Assembly (NCBI GenBank): GCA_033239005.1
Contig: BSQZ01000061.1
Span: 1 to 64,000, forward strand
Origin: Lamellibrachia satsuma
Lineage: Eukaryota; Annelida; Polychaeta; Sabellida; Siboglinidae
Direction: 5' to 3'
Length of the DNA stretch: 64,000 nt
The notes under the pieces were generated by a model. The model was not told the origin of the DNA, searched no databases, and saw only the letters and a program-made list of their open reading frames with translations. Shown piece by piece: positions 1-11,084 of this stretch. Each line of letters opens with the position of its first letter. The stretch's first letter is position 1. A program made the position numbers and the translations under genes.

Positions 1-167
1 TGTTTGAATTTGCCATTTTACGTTTACCATTATTGTCTTAAGTGTTGCTACCTTATCAGCAAACTGTCTCTTTGTGCATGTTGTAATGAGAGCGTAGGCC
101 TCTTGTACATGTGGGGCAACTTTGTCAGGATTCCACTCCACCAAGTCATCGTCCAGTGAAAGGAAAT
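1..167 (-). CDS. Internal exon of an unidentified minus-strand gene (partial)
   Basis: On the minus strand a polypyrimidine tract and CAG at 168-170 make a good splice acceptor. It is followed by an open frame reading FLSLDDDLVEWNPDK and then a charged, helical-looking stretch to about position 50. The frame stays open toward the window edge. Possible donors (AAG|GTAGCA or ATG|GTAAAC) lie near 40-50, so the true 3' end is unsure. I do not recognise the protein. It may belong with the candidate exon at 3,650-3,805 on the same strand. What is seen is the open frame and acceptor; membership of one gene is inference. Confidence 0.4.
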
Positions 168-349
168 CTGAAAAAAAATCATGTAACAAATATTGAAAAC
201 AAACTGCTTTAAAGAAATCATTTGCACACTGTATTAGATAATTCACTACAATCGCTGGGCTCTAAATTAATGATACCAGTTGTCAGAAAATGACCTGCGG
301 ACAAGTAGATTATTTGATGTATTTCTAGCCCTTGACAAGTGTAGACTTA

Positions 350-534
350 CAATAAACCTCACATAAGTCGGAATCAAGCGACCAAGCGATTTAATCCGAG
401 TTAGGTGAAGATCCGACTTAGACATAGATTTCGTATGGGAAATAAATACATTACAAGTGAAATGTTAGTCGGAATTCTGTCCAAGCTGAGCGAAGATACG
501 ACTTAGGTGAGTCCGACGTATGCAAGGTTGACTG
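350..534. mobile_element. Small pogo/Tigger-like MITE
   Basis: A 185-bp AT-rich segment has imperfect terminal inverted repeats. The left end begins CAATAAACCTCACATA and the right end, read on the opposite strand, begins CAGTCAACCTTGCATA. It is flanked by TA on both sides (348-349 and 535-536), the target duplication expected of the Tc1/mariner/pogo superfamily. The CAGTCAACCTTG-type terminus is typical of pogo/Tigger elements (recalled family knowledge). There is no coding capacity. Confidence 0.6.
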
Positions 535-1400
535 TATTTATAGTTATAAAGAAGAATGTTGGATAGTACTTACTTATCTGTCAAAAATCTGTGGTCTTAA
601 ACTAAACATGCAACAGAATGAACGTTAAAGTGACCCGTCACAACAAAAGGTTAGATGAACATAAACTTAAGTCTAATTTGCAACAACAAAGCAACAATTT
701 GTCTGCAAACAAAAACAATAGGTGCTGCATCAACTCGTTATCAGATTTATTGGCGCAAAAATTATCACTTTCACCAAAGTGTGTTATCGCGGCATGTAAA
801 AAAACCCGATATTTATTCCTGTTGTTGAATTGGACAAAAATGCACCAAAACAAAAAACAAATTGATTAAGCACCTTTAATTAGGATACGTACCTAAGCAG
901 ATGTGATCTGTTTGTTTGGAAATTGCCTGCATAATGATGCACAAAGACATTTTAGTCATAATGACAAGAAAAATAATATCTCACTTGTGTTATGAAAAAA
1001 ATAAAACATCAAACTACAAAACAGACATTTACCTTAACATAGCACTTTTTCTGTGAGAAGTCACAGTCATCCTTTTCACAATCGTGACTCCGATGTGCAC
1101 ACGTGTCTGCAGGCCTATCCAAACAAAGTGAAACATTTGCTGAGTATGTATAATATCAGAGAATGTGGTTTTTATTATATTTTGGTGAAAATATTACAGC
1201 CTATCCAACCAAAAGAATCAGCAGAAATTGTCAACAATTTCCTACATGAAAACATTTCAACTATACCAGTATCTTTCAATATATTTCAACCACATTGAAT
1301 ATATAAGTACACATGTATAATTTTCACATGCATATATTTTACATCGACTGTTTACGCCAAGGGAAATTAAAGATCCCACTCGCGTTATATAAATGCATCA
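535..1400. other. Intergenic or intronic, no gene seen
   Basis: AT-rich sequence. The short open frames here on both strands have no recognisable motif, and no tandem repeat or inverted-repeat element was found. Confidence 0.5.
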
Positions 1401-1494
1401 TGGTGTGAACTAACACCCGTACTCTTCAATATCATGGCATAAATGCGTACTCTTCAATATCATGGCAATTATTAAGTTACACATTAAGTCTAAC

Positions 1495-1925
1495 CTCATG
1501 CTGCTTGGGAAGTGTGTCATGACACCACGTTCAATGCAGGTTCGCAAGTGTCCACGCATTGCAACCTGATCGTACTCGCCACTGGGGAATTCCTCATAAC
1601 ACACAGATGTTGCTGCTGCAATGGCGTAGAGCCCACAATCAATGACCCCACTCTGTCGCTGACTGGTGTCAACAACACACCTGATTCTTGAGGGTGTTGT
1701 TCACAGCAGTGAAGCAATCTGCATTTTGCAGTGCATGTTGACACTTATGTTGAGCGAGTCATAAACGATGACATCTGCATCCACGTGGGGTGGTGGAGTG
1801 GCGACAGTTACCCTGTGCAGTTCTCCATCATGCAGTACCTGCGCAAACGGTCCACTCGCAACAGCGACCTGCAGAACGGCACTGAGAACTTGGTTTTGCA
1901 AGCCGGCCATTCCAGGAAATTGCTT
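1495..1925 (-). pseudogene. Ulp1/C48-like cysteine protease domain, broken by an in-frame stop
   Basis: Minus-strand frame starting near 1,925 (KQFPGMAGLQ...) and read to about 1,495. It carries a recognisable Ulp1-like protease: a His in LHRVTV, an Asp in VYDSL, then Gln-Arg-Gln-Ser-Gly and the nucleophile motif DCGLYAIA. An in-frame TGA at 1,701-1,703 separates the His/Asp half from the Gln/Cys half. Both halves are in the same frame, so one point mutation explains the break. The exon ends at a plausible donor (GAG|GTTAGA). The upstream end is cut off by the 33-bp minisatellite. Such domains are common in the accessory proteins of Ginger-type and related transposons; the GPY/F exons just upstream on the same strand support that origin. 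SUMO-directed activity is not implied. Confidence 0.65.
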
Positions 1926-1936
1926 GGGCGTTTATC

Positions 1937-2357
1937 AGCAGCTGGGCGGGTGGTAGTCGTCACGATTGCAGCAGCTGGGCGGGTGCTAGTCGTCACGATT
2001 GCAGCAGCTGGGCGGGTGGTAGTCGAAACGAGTGCAGCAGCTGGGCGGGTGGTAGTCATCACGATTGCAGCAGCTGGGCGGGTGGTAGTCGTCACGATTG
2101 CAGTAGCTGGGCGGGTGGTAGTCGTCACGATTGCAGCAGGTGGGCGGGTGGGTGATAGTCGTCACGATTGCAGCAGCTGGGCGGGTGGTAGTCGTCACGA
2201 TTGCTGCAGCTGGGTGGGTGGTAGTCGTCACGATTGCAGCAGCTGGGCGGGTGCTAGTCGTCACGTTTGCAGCAGCTGGGCGGGTGGTAGTCGTCACGAT
2301 TGCAGCAGCTGGGCGGGTGGTAGTTGAAACGAGTGCAGCAGCTGGGCAGGCAGTACT
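1937..2357. repeat. 33-bp GC-rich minisatellite, about 13 copies
   Basis: Tandem array with the core GCAGCAGCTGGGCGGGTGG followed by TAGTCGTCACGATT, with variants such as GAAACGAGT. Long open frames in several phases on both strands are a by-product of the repeat length being divisible by three and should not be called genes. The array abuts and truncates the protease remnant at 1,495-1,925. Confidence 0.95.
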
Positions 2358-2508
2358 CATTAATTATTAAGTTAATGATTAGGTGAAGTTAATCACCTCA
2401 TGCCTGTTATTTGATACAATGGAATGAAATATGCAGCCCCCAACCAAGACAAAAACAATAAAAAACATTACTAAAAATACATATAAAAAACAGATAAGTT
2501 TACTATAC

Positions 2509-2625
2509 CTTCATGAAGCGTGCGATCTAAATATGGCTTGAGCTGGCCAAAGTTCACTTTGCGCTTCAACAGCATCCCGTCCTTCTCTAAGTATGGACCG
2601 AGCCAGTTGGCCTCCAGCTTACCAC
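2509..2625 (-). pseudogene. Exon encoding the integrase C-terminal GPY/F motif
   Basis: Minus-strand exon between a CAG acceptor at 2,626-2,628 and a donor (GAAG|GTATAG). It reads GKLEANWLGPY and then KRKVNFGQLKPYLDR. The WLGPY core followed by a basic strand and a QLKPY tail is the GPY/F module found at the C-terminus of Ty3/gypsy-type integrases and their relatives (GIN-1, Ginger transposases). It joins in phase with the exon at 3,070-3,208 to give NTKGGKLEANWLGPY, so the intron between them is real or was until recently. I mark it pseudogene because the rest of the integrase core is not in the window and the downstream protease is broken; an expressed domesticated gene cannot be excluded. 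Confidence 0.65.
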
Positions 2626-2841
2626 CTGCATCAGACAAGCATAATGTGGTATAGTTCATTAAAATGAGACAACTGACATGCATCCTAACATCACCAAAAT
2701 ATGCATATTATTATTTTAATGCTAATAGTAATATGTAAAATAATAATAAGCAGCCAAGTGAGAAGTATTTTTGTCAAGAGGTGTGACTATAAAAAGAGGC
2801 ATTTGTTTGATGAGTTGTCAATCATCAGCTTGCTCAGTTAC

Positions 2842-2955
2842 CATTAATATTGTAGAATGTCTCGTCCTCACATTCTTGCATCTCGCTTTTAATAGATCTG
2901 GTGACAGTGCTCTGGGATAGACTCCGCTGTACGGTATCTGCTCCCATTAACTCTC
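2842..2955 (-). other. Candidate minus-strand exon, unidentified
   Basis: An open frame containing LMGADTVQRSLSQS and ending at a donor (AATG|GTAACT), with a possible acceptor upstream. It lies between the two integrase exons, but those splice together perfectly without it. It may be an alternative exon, part of another gene, or chance. Confidence 0.2.
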
Positions 2956-3069
2956 CGAGCAAGCATTGTGATAAAAAAAAATTATAATTGACAAAATAAT
3001 TATATTTTACGTCTGGTGTGTGAACCACTGGTTTCCATCTCATTGAAAAGTAATTTTTACAATTATTAC

Positions 3070-3208
3070 CCTTAGTGTTCGCCTTCACCATGTTGCGACG
3101 CAACACGTGATCACCCTCCTTGAAATTAAACACCTGTACTCCTTTCGCCATTTTCCTGCTGTATACACGCTTTTGTTTGGACTGGGCACAGGTGATGTTT
3201 TCTTGAAT
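3070..3208 (-). pseudogene. Exon with integrase C-terminal region before GPY/F
   Basis: Minus-strand exon with a strong acceptor (long T tract, then CAG at 3,209-3,211) and a donor (AAGG|GTAATA). It encodes IQENITCAQSKQKRVY, followed by a basic KMAKGVQVFNFKEGD stretch and VLRRNM. This is the linker ahead of the GPY/F domain in GIN/Ginger-like integrases. Length 139 bp, phase 0 in and phase 1 out, exactly matching the 2,509-2,625 exon. The catalytic DDE core expected upstream was not found between here and 3.9 kb. Confidence 0.6.
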
Positions 3209-3649
3209 CTGTAAAGGCAGAAAAAAATTAATACAATTTACAAATAGGATATCTCTGGGAATAATAATGCCATCCAAACAAGGTTTGGAAAGTTGCATTC
3301 AGCATACATATTCTGTGCAAATTACCAGACTTTAAAAAAAAAATCATCAATACTTTTAAAGATAAACCAATATTTGTAGCTAAAACCAAGTTTTTTTCCA
3401 TACTTTAAGTTTTTTTATTCAAATATGGCGGCCTTTCTTTTGTTACGATGGAAACAGGCTGTGGCTGGAAAACGTCAACATATATTTTTACTCACCAAGA
3501 CCCATTCCATACCATGTAAAATTGGACTATTTGCATAAATGAAAAAATAACCCTATCTACCTGTGTCTGGCCTTAAAGAAGTGATGTATTAATCAAAGTT
3601 GTTAATCTATTTATGCTGTGCAAAGGGTGTTCATCATATTTCATGAGGA

Positions 3650-3805
3650 TAGTGACATTTGTGCATGACCTTCTCATCAAGTTTCTTGGCATTCTCCATA
3701 AAGCGAGCCACATTAGTCTCCTCACAGACACGTGCAACTTTGATATCAGCTGTCAGTTCGCCGAGGTTGTTCAAGGTTCCTGCCATGTGGGGATCACGCT
3801 TAGAG
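3650..3805 (-). CDS. Candidate exon of an unidentified minus-strand gene
   Basis: Minus-strand frame after a TTGTGTTGTCAAG acceptor: LSKRDPHMAGTLNNLGEL, then a segment rich in Val/Ala/Glu. The reading looks like real protein (balanced composition, amphipathic helix), and a donor-like GT lies near the 3' end. I do not recognise the family. It could share a gene with the exon at 1-167, with the transposon remnant inserted between them. Confidence 0.35.
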
Positions 3806-3819
3806 AGCCTTGACAACAC

Positions 3820-5600
3820 AAAATGAAAATGAACAATTAATAAAATATAACTATAAACTGCAACTACTCAGACGAGTAGCACATTTATTTACATGCATTG
3901 TTTTAAAGCATCACACCCACGCAGCAGTAAACGTTGTGTGTTTAAATTTGTTTTGCATTTTCAATCAAAGGACCAACAATTTTGTTTATTATATTTGTTA
4001 TCTCTAGTTAGTATATTATGCATTCAGGTATCATTTACACATTATGTTGTCAGTAGTATCAGATGCTGGGCTCTCGCTAGCGCCTGACCACTCATTGTCG
4101 GCGCATTTGAATTGAAAAATTAGGTTTCTCGCCTAATTGAAAATAATTGGAGAAACAAACATTGTGTTTGGGACAAATTGTTTCAATTGTAAAAACGATC
4201 GAGCGGTTCGTACCGATGGCTCAGCCAGCCAGTTGTGTACTAACAATGACTGAACGAACCAAATGTATATAACCAAGACATGTGAACGCTTTGTTTCACA
4301 TGTGAAGCCTAGCGTTATAACCAGTACTATAAATGCTAGCAGCGTTAATTTGTTTATAAACTAAATTGACAAATATGTATCTCAGACGGGCAAGTTGCAC
4401 ACAAATTAAAAACTGGCTTCTGTGTCCACTTGCCATCTGGGTGTTTGCCTTGGATTGTAGTATTGTTATTTTTTTATAGCGCAGCCCTATTTGAGTACTT
4501 AATCAATATTGCACGATTCGTTGAAATGTAGGTGTGAGTGCGTGCTGCGTGAGTGTGTACATGTGTACATGTGTGCATCATCCAATAAAGTATACGTTGC
4601 ATTACAGATATACAGCTGTATTGCAATTAACTATTTCATACTGATTTCATATTTATATTCCATTCACAATTGTTTGTTATGTAAGAATCCGGGGATTGTG
4701 TGCACTTTGGTAACTAAAAGGCTTAATATATGAAGCTGTAATATACACGCTGTGTGTTAGATGTATAAGTGTGTATAATCCAATTAATGTAATAACAGTA
4801 ACATGTACGAGTGATACTTGGTTTGCGATCCACGCGTTCTTTGCTGTAACAACGTGTCCCGTATGATGTAACAACTTACCCCGCTTACGGGACTAGTTGT
4901 TGCAGTCGGCCGCGCCTGGGAAACTTCACATATCTACCTAACTATAATACGGAATATCATTGGTATGGTGCATTGATTAAGGCGAATAATAAATTTTATA
5001 TTTACGTTGACAGAAATAATGCATCTAACATGCATTTAAAAAAAAATACTGGTCCCTGGTCTTCCCTACATCTGTGTCCGACAACCCACACACAGATAAA
5101 TAGATACCTTGCTTCTGGAAGTAAATCTGTCCCCATGTTCCTAGAAGAAGATTGGTTAATTGGGGACAGCTGTGTTTCCCGCTGACTTATAGATTGTGTA
5201 CTTAGAATTAATATGCATTTAATTGTGCGTTCTTTTCAGTTTATAATTACTTATTAATAAAATGCAGAGCACGCTACTCATATACTTTACAACGTGACCA
5301 ATGATCAATTCTAAAAAAGACTGTCGAATATGAATTCCCAGTATTGTTCACCAGTATGTTGACTACCGGGGAATTATGCGTGTCTGCTCAGGAACTTGTA
5401 GATAGGGCCTACTATTTTTCTTTTAATAATTAAGAATAGGGTTCGTCTTCTCGAGTACTACGTAAGTCGAATCTCATAATTTAATATATAATGACTTTTA
5501 CGTAGGCTGCTGGTGCGCAGCGTAACCAAAAAAAAAAATTAAATAGGTCAAATGTATAAAAAATGTAAAATTCATAAATGTGCGTTTCACTCTGGGATTC
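3820..5600. other. No gene seen; one short LINE-tail relic
   Basis: AT-rich intergenic or intronic sequence. Around 4,405-4,450 a short plus-strand segment (GGCTTCTGTGTCCACTTGCC) matches the 3' tail of the LINE relic at 49.1 kb in the opposite orientation. Nothing else is supported. Confidence 0.4.
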
Positions 5601-5606
5601 GCAGGA

Positions 5607-5880
5607 CCATCAGGCGAGAAATGTGTGTCTCCAGTGTGGAGACTGCACGTGGCCGGTGGGAAGATTATTCCAGTACATGACCGTTCTAGAAAGAATGACG
5701 TCCTGTATAATTCGGCGAGTCGCCGAGGAGAAGTACTGATTTAGATTTCCACACTCAATTCGCTGCAGGCAGGGCCTAATAGGTATCGACACCGTGCGGC
5801 GAGATAAACCAATAACAATTCTTGAGCATTTCCTCGGCGAATCGGAGCTACGAAACACCCGAATGCTCCATGCAGACACA
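5607..5880 (-). pseudogene. Possible non-LTR retrotransposon (LINE) 3'-end relic
   Basis: A minus-strand open frame of about 89 residues ends RTVMYWNNLPTGHV. This resembles the common R-T-x-x-x-W-N-x-L-P terminal motif of LINE reverse-transcriptase proteins. The upstream part is not clearly alignable by eye. Truncated and probably dead. Confidence 0.35.
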
Positions 5881-6252
5881 AAGCTCGAACTAACATTAAA
5901 ACACTGTCAATGTCAAACATTTACGACTACTGTTGGCACATCCTCCGTTATCTGAGAGCCGACGCAACGCCCCGGAGAAGACAGCTATAGCCATAGACCA
6001 GTATTCTCTCCCGCTCACGTAGCTGACTGGCTAGGGCGACCTCGAACGACACTACCAAGTTAACTGCCCTCGACCAAGATATGCAGGAAGTCGGCAATCG
6101 TCTTTGCAGCCAGCGAGACCTAGAATGGCTGACGTCACATGACCGAAGTCAGTGGAAGAACTTTAGCCGGAACACAATGAAAGCGGCACAATGAAAACTG
6201 TCTCCACTACTCGTATGAAAGCAGTAATACGAAAGTGCGAGCACTCATGCAA

Positions 6253-6515
<263 letters not shown>

Positions 6516-7034
6516 AAGGTACTTTACACCGGGTTACGTTGAACAGTAGTGAAACATAATTTTTTTAAGAAAAGATTCAGTCAGCAATATCTCTAAATAA
6601 AGTTACGTATTTTCTCTTTTTTGCGTTAACTGAATAACGCATTTAATATTGTATTTGTGCAATCCTGTTTTAACATACATTTTTGGTAATCCCGAGGGAA
6701 TTTCTGAATGGCAGTCATTACGAAAACGTCACATTTTTACAAGACAAACTTCCAGCTACACAAAAGTATGGGTATTTCTGTCAGATTCTTAAACATGTCC
6801 CCAACGTGGGTTATACATCTGTGAAGTTGTGTACTTGTTTTATTTTAATAATAAAGCGATCGCATGTGGCAGTAACAAATTAATATGTTGTGGGGCAACT
6901 TTGAACGTAATATAGGGTAAATGTGAACAGTGTTCAATGTTACCCCATGTAGCTAAAGTAAGCCACCACACACCAACAACAGATGTAACTGGTCATGCTT
7001 GGAAGAACATTGAATCTCCAGTTGATCCCAAGTC

Positions 7035-7270
7035 TCCATTTGGCCCACAGTCTTCAGGTGGATCACAGTCAACGGTTGGCCCTCGGTCTCCAATTGAACC
7101 TCAGTCTGTGGTAGGCCCTCAACGTGTGGTAGGCCCTCAACCTATGGTAGGCCCTCAACCTGTAGTAGGTCCTCAACTTGTGGTAAGCCCTCAACATGTG
7201 GTAGGCCCTCAACCTGCGGTAGGCTCTCAACCTGTGGTAGGCTCTCAACCTGTGGTAGGCCCTACGTGTC
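7035..7270 (+). repeat. 18-bp coding repeat (Val-Val-Gly-Pro-Gln-Pro)
   Basis: Imperfect tandem repeat of GTGGTAGGCCCTCAACCT, about 10-13 copies, inside the frame of the OTU remnant. It gives a low-complexity linker before the protease fold. Confidence 0.85.
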
Positions 7271-7501
7271 CAGCACCTCGAGTTGTAATCCCTACCATAT
7301 CCGATGGACGCTGCTTTTCCCGTAGTGAAGTGATTAGTACGAATGTTGCCCTTCAAACAGCTGTGAGAGATTCCATAGGCTTTCTTAACGATCAAATGCT
7401 ACAAATCAATGACAGTGTTCAAGCCGACGCATTGAGGGCCATAATCATTCAGTTCACGTGTGAATACGTTGATGAACACGTCTGTTTTGAAGCCTGTTTG
7501 T

Positions 7502-7663
7502 GAGCCACTACATGCTGACATGTGTGAGTGAGACACTACATGCTGACATGTGTGAGTGAGCCACTACATGCTGACATGTGTGAGTGAGCCACTACATGCT
7601 GACATGTGTGAGTGAGCCACTACATGCTGACATGTGTGAGTGAGCCACTACATGCTGACATGC
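7502..7663. repeat. 28-bp minisatellite, about 6 copies
   Basis: Tandem units built on CACTACATGCTGACATGTGT followed by GAGTGAGC. The array starts at the TGA that ends the first OTU half and replaces the middle of that domain. Confidence 0.93.
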
Positions 7664-8015
7664 CTCAAAGACCCATGTTTCAGTTCTCTTCACTAGCACA
7701 ACGCATCGATTTGATATGAAACCCAACCGCTGTGGCAGGTGAAGTTGAAATAATGGCAATAAGCGAAGTCCTAAAAAGATCAAACAATGTTTGACCCATC
7801 ACGACACCGTCTTCAAGAATCAGAGCCCTATTCTTATCCAGTACAAACCGGCAGTAGAGGATGCTGGGCACTACGAATATATCGTTGCGAAATCTCCGGA
7901 GGAAAATTACAAAGTTTGCCTGTACCGTCCCTAACAATAAAACGCCATCTCATTCACGTGTGCATGTTAGTGAGATGTCTGAACAGTCCTCTCAGATCAA
8001 AGAAAAAAGGACTAA

Positions 8016-8336
8016 AAAAATTAGTCCGAGAGAGAGTCCTACAAACAAGCGAATCAAAGCACAAGGGCCGCACACCAAACATAATACGACAAGCTGCAAA
8101 CAGAGAAGAATCAAGAAAAAGACAAAAATAATTAGTCCGAGAGAGAGTCCTACAAACAAGCGATTCGAAGCACAGGGGCCGCACACCACACAGAATACGA
8201 TAAGCTGCAAACAGAGAAGAATCAATGAAAAGACTAAAAGAATTAGTCCGGGAGAGAGTCCTACAAACAAGCGAATCAAAGCACAAGGGCCTCACACCAA
8301 ACATAATACGACAAGCTGCAAACAGAGAAGAATTGA
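8016..8336 (+). repeat. Three tandem units of about 111 bp
   Basis: Each unit encodes ISPRESPTNKR, then KAQGPHT, then a Cys-Lys-Gln-Arg-Arg basic end. Units are about 90 percent alike and keep the reading frame, so they expanded while, or before, the frame was coding. Confidence 0.85.
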
Positions 8337-8487
8337 AAATTACAGTCGTGAAGCCTGGTACTGTTTCATGTGCGATGACATTGTAAAGGAAGACATAATT
8401 AAACATCAAGCGTGTCTCGGGTGGGCATACAGCGCTTGTGCGTGTGTGGGCTGGACGTTTTTCGAAAAAGTTTTTAATATATTTTAA

Positions 8488-9140
8488 AAGTTAACTTTTG
8501 TTGAGTATAATTATCTTGTTGATGATGTCAATAGAACACCTCTGTCTAATAACACTTTCAATAACGTTCTATGGTATTTAACTCCAATCTTTTACACCTG
8601 TTTCCTTAGAGGACACGAATTCCTCTATTTCTGCACCTCGAAATCGAAAGAAGAGCGCTGGGAATCATAAAAACTAACCCCATTAAGACTATGTCATTGA
8701 ACACGTGGTGAAGATCAATACAACAGGTGGGTGACGATGTCCATGTTCAAAGTACCATCGACCACGAGGGAGCTTTGAAGACGATAAAGGAAAACAACGA
8801 AAATAGTTATTGTCTGCATATATTTAATGCTTGCCGTTAGAAGGTCTAGCTGGAGCCCCGATATCAGTACGTAGAAATCGCACCTCCACCTTCAGGTATT
8901 TCAGAAATGTGTAACAAAAGGCAAACGCTGTTCAAAGTAACCCCGGTTTGCTGTAAGCGATCCATGCCTGGTAATCAAGCTATCTGCGCATTGGTCTGTG
9001 CATCGTAGTCGTAACATGAAATCAACACAAAAGTTATATTGTTCATAGAAACTACGCCATTTATGACAAAAATAAACACAAATAATATACGTTTTTATAT
9101 ATATTATATTAAATAAAAAACCGAAAACAGTATAAATTTA
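8488..9140. other. No gene seen
   Basis: Unique AT-rich sequence between the OTU/PHD remnant and the 23-bp minisatellite. No convincing coding frame, RNA gene or repeat. Confidence 0.4.
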
Positions 9141-9145
9141 ACGTA

Positions 9146-9512
9146 TTACCAGTGTATCCCCTGGCGTACTACCAGTGTATCCCCTGGCGTATTACCAGTG
9201 TATCCCCTGGCGTATTACCAGTGTATCCCCTGGCGTATTACTAGTGTATCCCCTGGCGTAATACCAATGTATCCCCTGGCGTACTACCAGTGTATCCCCT
9301 GGCGTATTACCAGTGTATCCCCTGGCGTACTACCAGTGTATCCCCTGGCGTATTACCAGTGTATCCCCTGGCGTATTACCAGTGTATCCCCTGGCGTATT
9401 ACCAGTGTATCCCCTGGCGTATTACCAGTGTACCCCCTGGCGTATTACCAGTGTACCCCCTGGCGTATTACCAGTGTATCCCCTGGCGTATTACCAGTGT
9501 ATCGCCTGGCGG
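9146..9512. repeat. 23-bp minisatellite, about 16 copies
   Basis: Highly uniform tandem array of ATTACCAGTGTATCCCCTGG followed by CGT, with a few C/T and A/C variants. Because 23 is not divisible by three, all three forward frames cycle through the same peptide. It is not a CRISPR array: there are no unique spacers. Confidence 0.97.
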
Positions 9513-9689
9513 ACAACGTAAACTCGTGTGATTTTAAGTTAGCAAGCCCTGATTTTTTGCCAGGCACTTCATTAGTATTTTCTGTGTATATAGAGACGAA
9601 TAATGAATTAATATTTCGGCCAACTTTTAGTGAAATTACATTACTCGTTGTAGATAAAATGTTGCTTTTGATAACAGTTTTGCTAATTG

Positions 9690-10030
9690 TACTGCTGACG
9701 TAGCTGTTACTACTTCAGATATTTCAAAATGTTGCCAGAGAACCACCAATTGCTTTGCCTTTTCTTGGAAATAAATAATACAAAATATTGTCACAATTTT
9801 GCTAAAATGTGGTTTTACCGCAACTGAATAAAATACATTAAAATAAATAATTGTATCATTTTTGTTATACAAGTTTGATATAATTTTGATATAACAAGTT
9901 TGATATAATGCTTGATAAAATACGCACATATCAAACTGCAATATTCCTGCAATTTTTTTTGCTAATTTTGCAAGTGACGTAGCTGTTACTATGTCAAATA
10001 TTTCACAAATTTGCACGGGTCCCCCAATTT
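9690..10030 (-). repeat. Dispersed ~300-bp repeat family R1, reverse copy
   Basis: Read on the minus strand this contains GTAACAGCTACGTCA, then TTAGCAAAA, then a segment with GCGGTAAAACCACAT. The same order appears on the plus strand at 24.4-24.8, 38.65-38.96 and 39.0-39.4 kb. The start motif recurs at the far end of the copy, so more than one unit is present. No coding capacity or terminal repeats seen; class unknown. Confidence 0.6.
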
Positions 10031-11032
10031 TGCCTTTTTGGGGTTTTGGGGTCTAATGGATTTCAAACAGCATTTAAAATTTTAGGTTTAATTACTTTTA
10101 TATCAGGGAAATCGGTCACCTTAATTTCATAGGCTACGCCATACTGTTAGATAACCCTACGTCACGAGTGGTTGTAGTCTGGCAATATTTTGTTTTAAAG
10201 GGGGTTCGTATGTACACAAATAGTCGAGGTTTCCTGGGATGATTTCTGAAAACGTTATAGTTAAAACAATTCTTTAAAAAAGGGGGTTTCGTTCAAACCA
10301 CGGAACTTCCTTGGGGATGGGCATGTAGGCCTGTTGGTCCGACCGATTTTTCCGTTTATTCCTTACACGAGAATAGAAACTCGTGTATTATGTTACCTAA
10401 TGGTTTGAGCTCAAAGCTTCTAGTTAGAATCATTTCGCTAGGCACTTGTTCTAAATGTGGCATATTGCATAGTTCATGTTCTTTGAGCAATTTGTCATTT
10501 CTAATGGATACGCAGTAATTAACGCGTCGAGCATCGACGAGTAGACGAATAGTGTTGACGTCACGTAAACAATATTCGCTCTGTACATTCGGTCGAACCG
10601 CCATTCAGACGTCATGTGACGTTCTGATTCGCACCAGTTCACCATGCCACTGCGATTCCTCTGGTGAGGTAATAGGCCTACACATGTCACATAGTCTTGG
10701 TGATACTGCTCTCCATTCACACGCCTCAGTTTATTTCCTGACAGTAAAATGTCCATTAAGAGGGCTGTGGTTACGCTATGTGTTCAAACATTTCATAGAA
10801 CCATCATGCAAAATAATCCGACCACATGTCACTATTCATGTCCACTAAAGATGATATTAACTTTTTTCAGCTTTCTGCAAAAAGCGTACATATAATATTA
10901 TATGTATATGGGCTTAAATGGCTCTAACCAGCAGGACAAATATCGTGGAATCGTAACATTTAATTTTCTAACGTACGAATGAATGCTGATCTTATCATAG
11001 AAGAGCGAGTAAAACAATGTCTGCATTACACA
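10031..11032. other. No gene seen; fragment of the MITE family at 10.12-10.20 kb
   Basis: The segment at about 10,125-10,190 (CATACTGTTAGATAACCCTA and following) matches the interior of the inverted-repeat elements at 15.4 and 31.4 kb. The remainder shows nothing recognisable; short open frames on the minus strand at 10.36-10.75 kb have no motif. Confidence 0.4.
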
Positions 11033-11084
11033 TATGCACCCTTGCAACATATGCACCCTTGCAACATATGCACCCTTGCAACCA
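11033..11084. repeat. 17-bp tandem triplicate
   Basis: Three units of ATGCACCCTTGCAACAT, about 250 bp upstream of the first exon of the zinc-finger repeat gene. Possibly promoter-proximal; function unknown. Confidence 0.8.

Larger units (their letters stand above)
6937..8487 (+). pseudogene. Broken OTU-protease / PHD-like transposon accessory protein
   Basis: Plus-strand remnant. It begins with a Gln/Pro/Val-rich repeat tract (about 7,035-7,270). Next comes an OTU-protease N-terminal half at 7,281-7,500 with the catalytic-type motif SDGRCFSRS (Asp and Cys of the OTU triad). A 28-bp minisatellite interrupts the fold at 7,502-7,663. The C-terminal half (about 7,670-7,915) has at least two in-frame stops and a frameshift, ending with a GHYEY motif that would hold the triad His. 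A basic region with three ~111-bp repeats follows. Last is a degenerate PHD-finger-like stretch (WYCFMCDD ... ACLGWAYSACACV, about 8,355-8,450) in which one Cys and the His are replaced. OTU, PHD and Ulp1 domains accompany integrases in Ginger1-like elements (as I recall from the literature), so this may be a sister fragment of the minus-strand remnant at 1.5-3.2 kb. Confidence 0.6.

Noticed and set aside
1731..2360. Long open frames on both strands of the 33-bp array
   Set aside because: Consequence of a repeat length divisible by three and lacking stops; no domain, and the same peptide recurs in several phases.
2842..2955. Exon joined between the two integrase exons
   Set aside because: The flanking exons join in phase without it and directly give the conserved KGGKLEANWLGPY; including it would insert about 38 unrelated residues.
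9146..9512. CRISPR-like array of short repeats
   Set aside because: Uniform head-to-tail units without unique spacers, in a eukaryotic genome. The same holds for 52,129-52,308 and 58,743-59,087.
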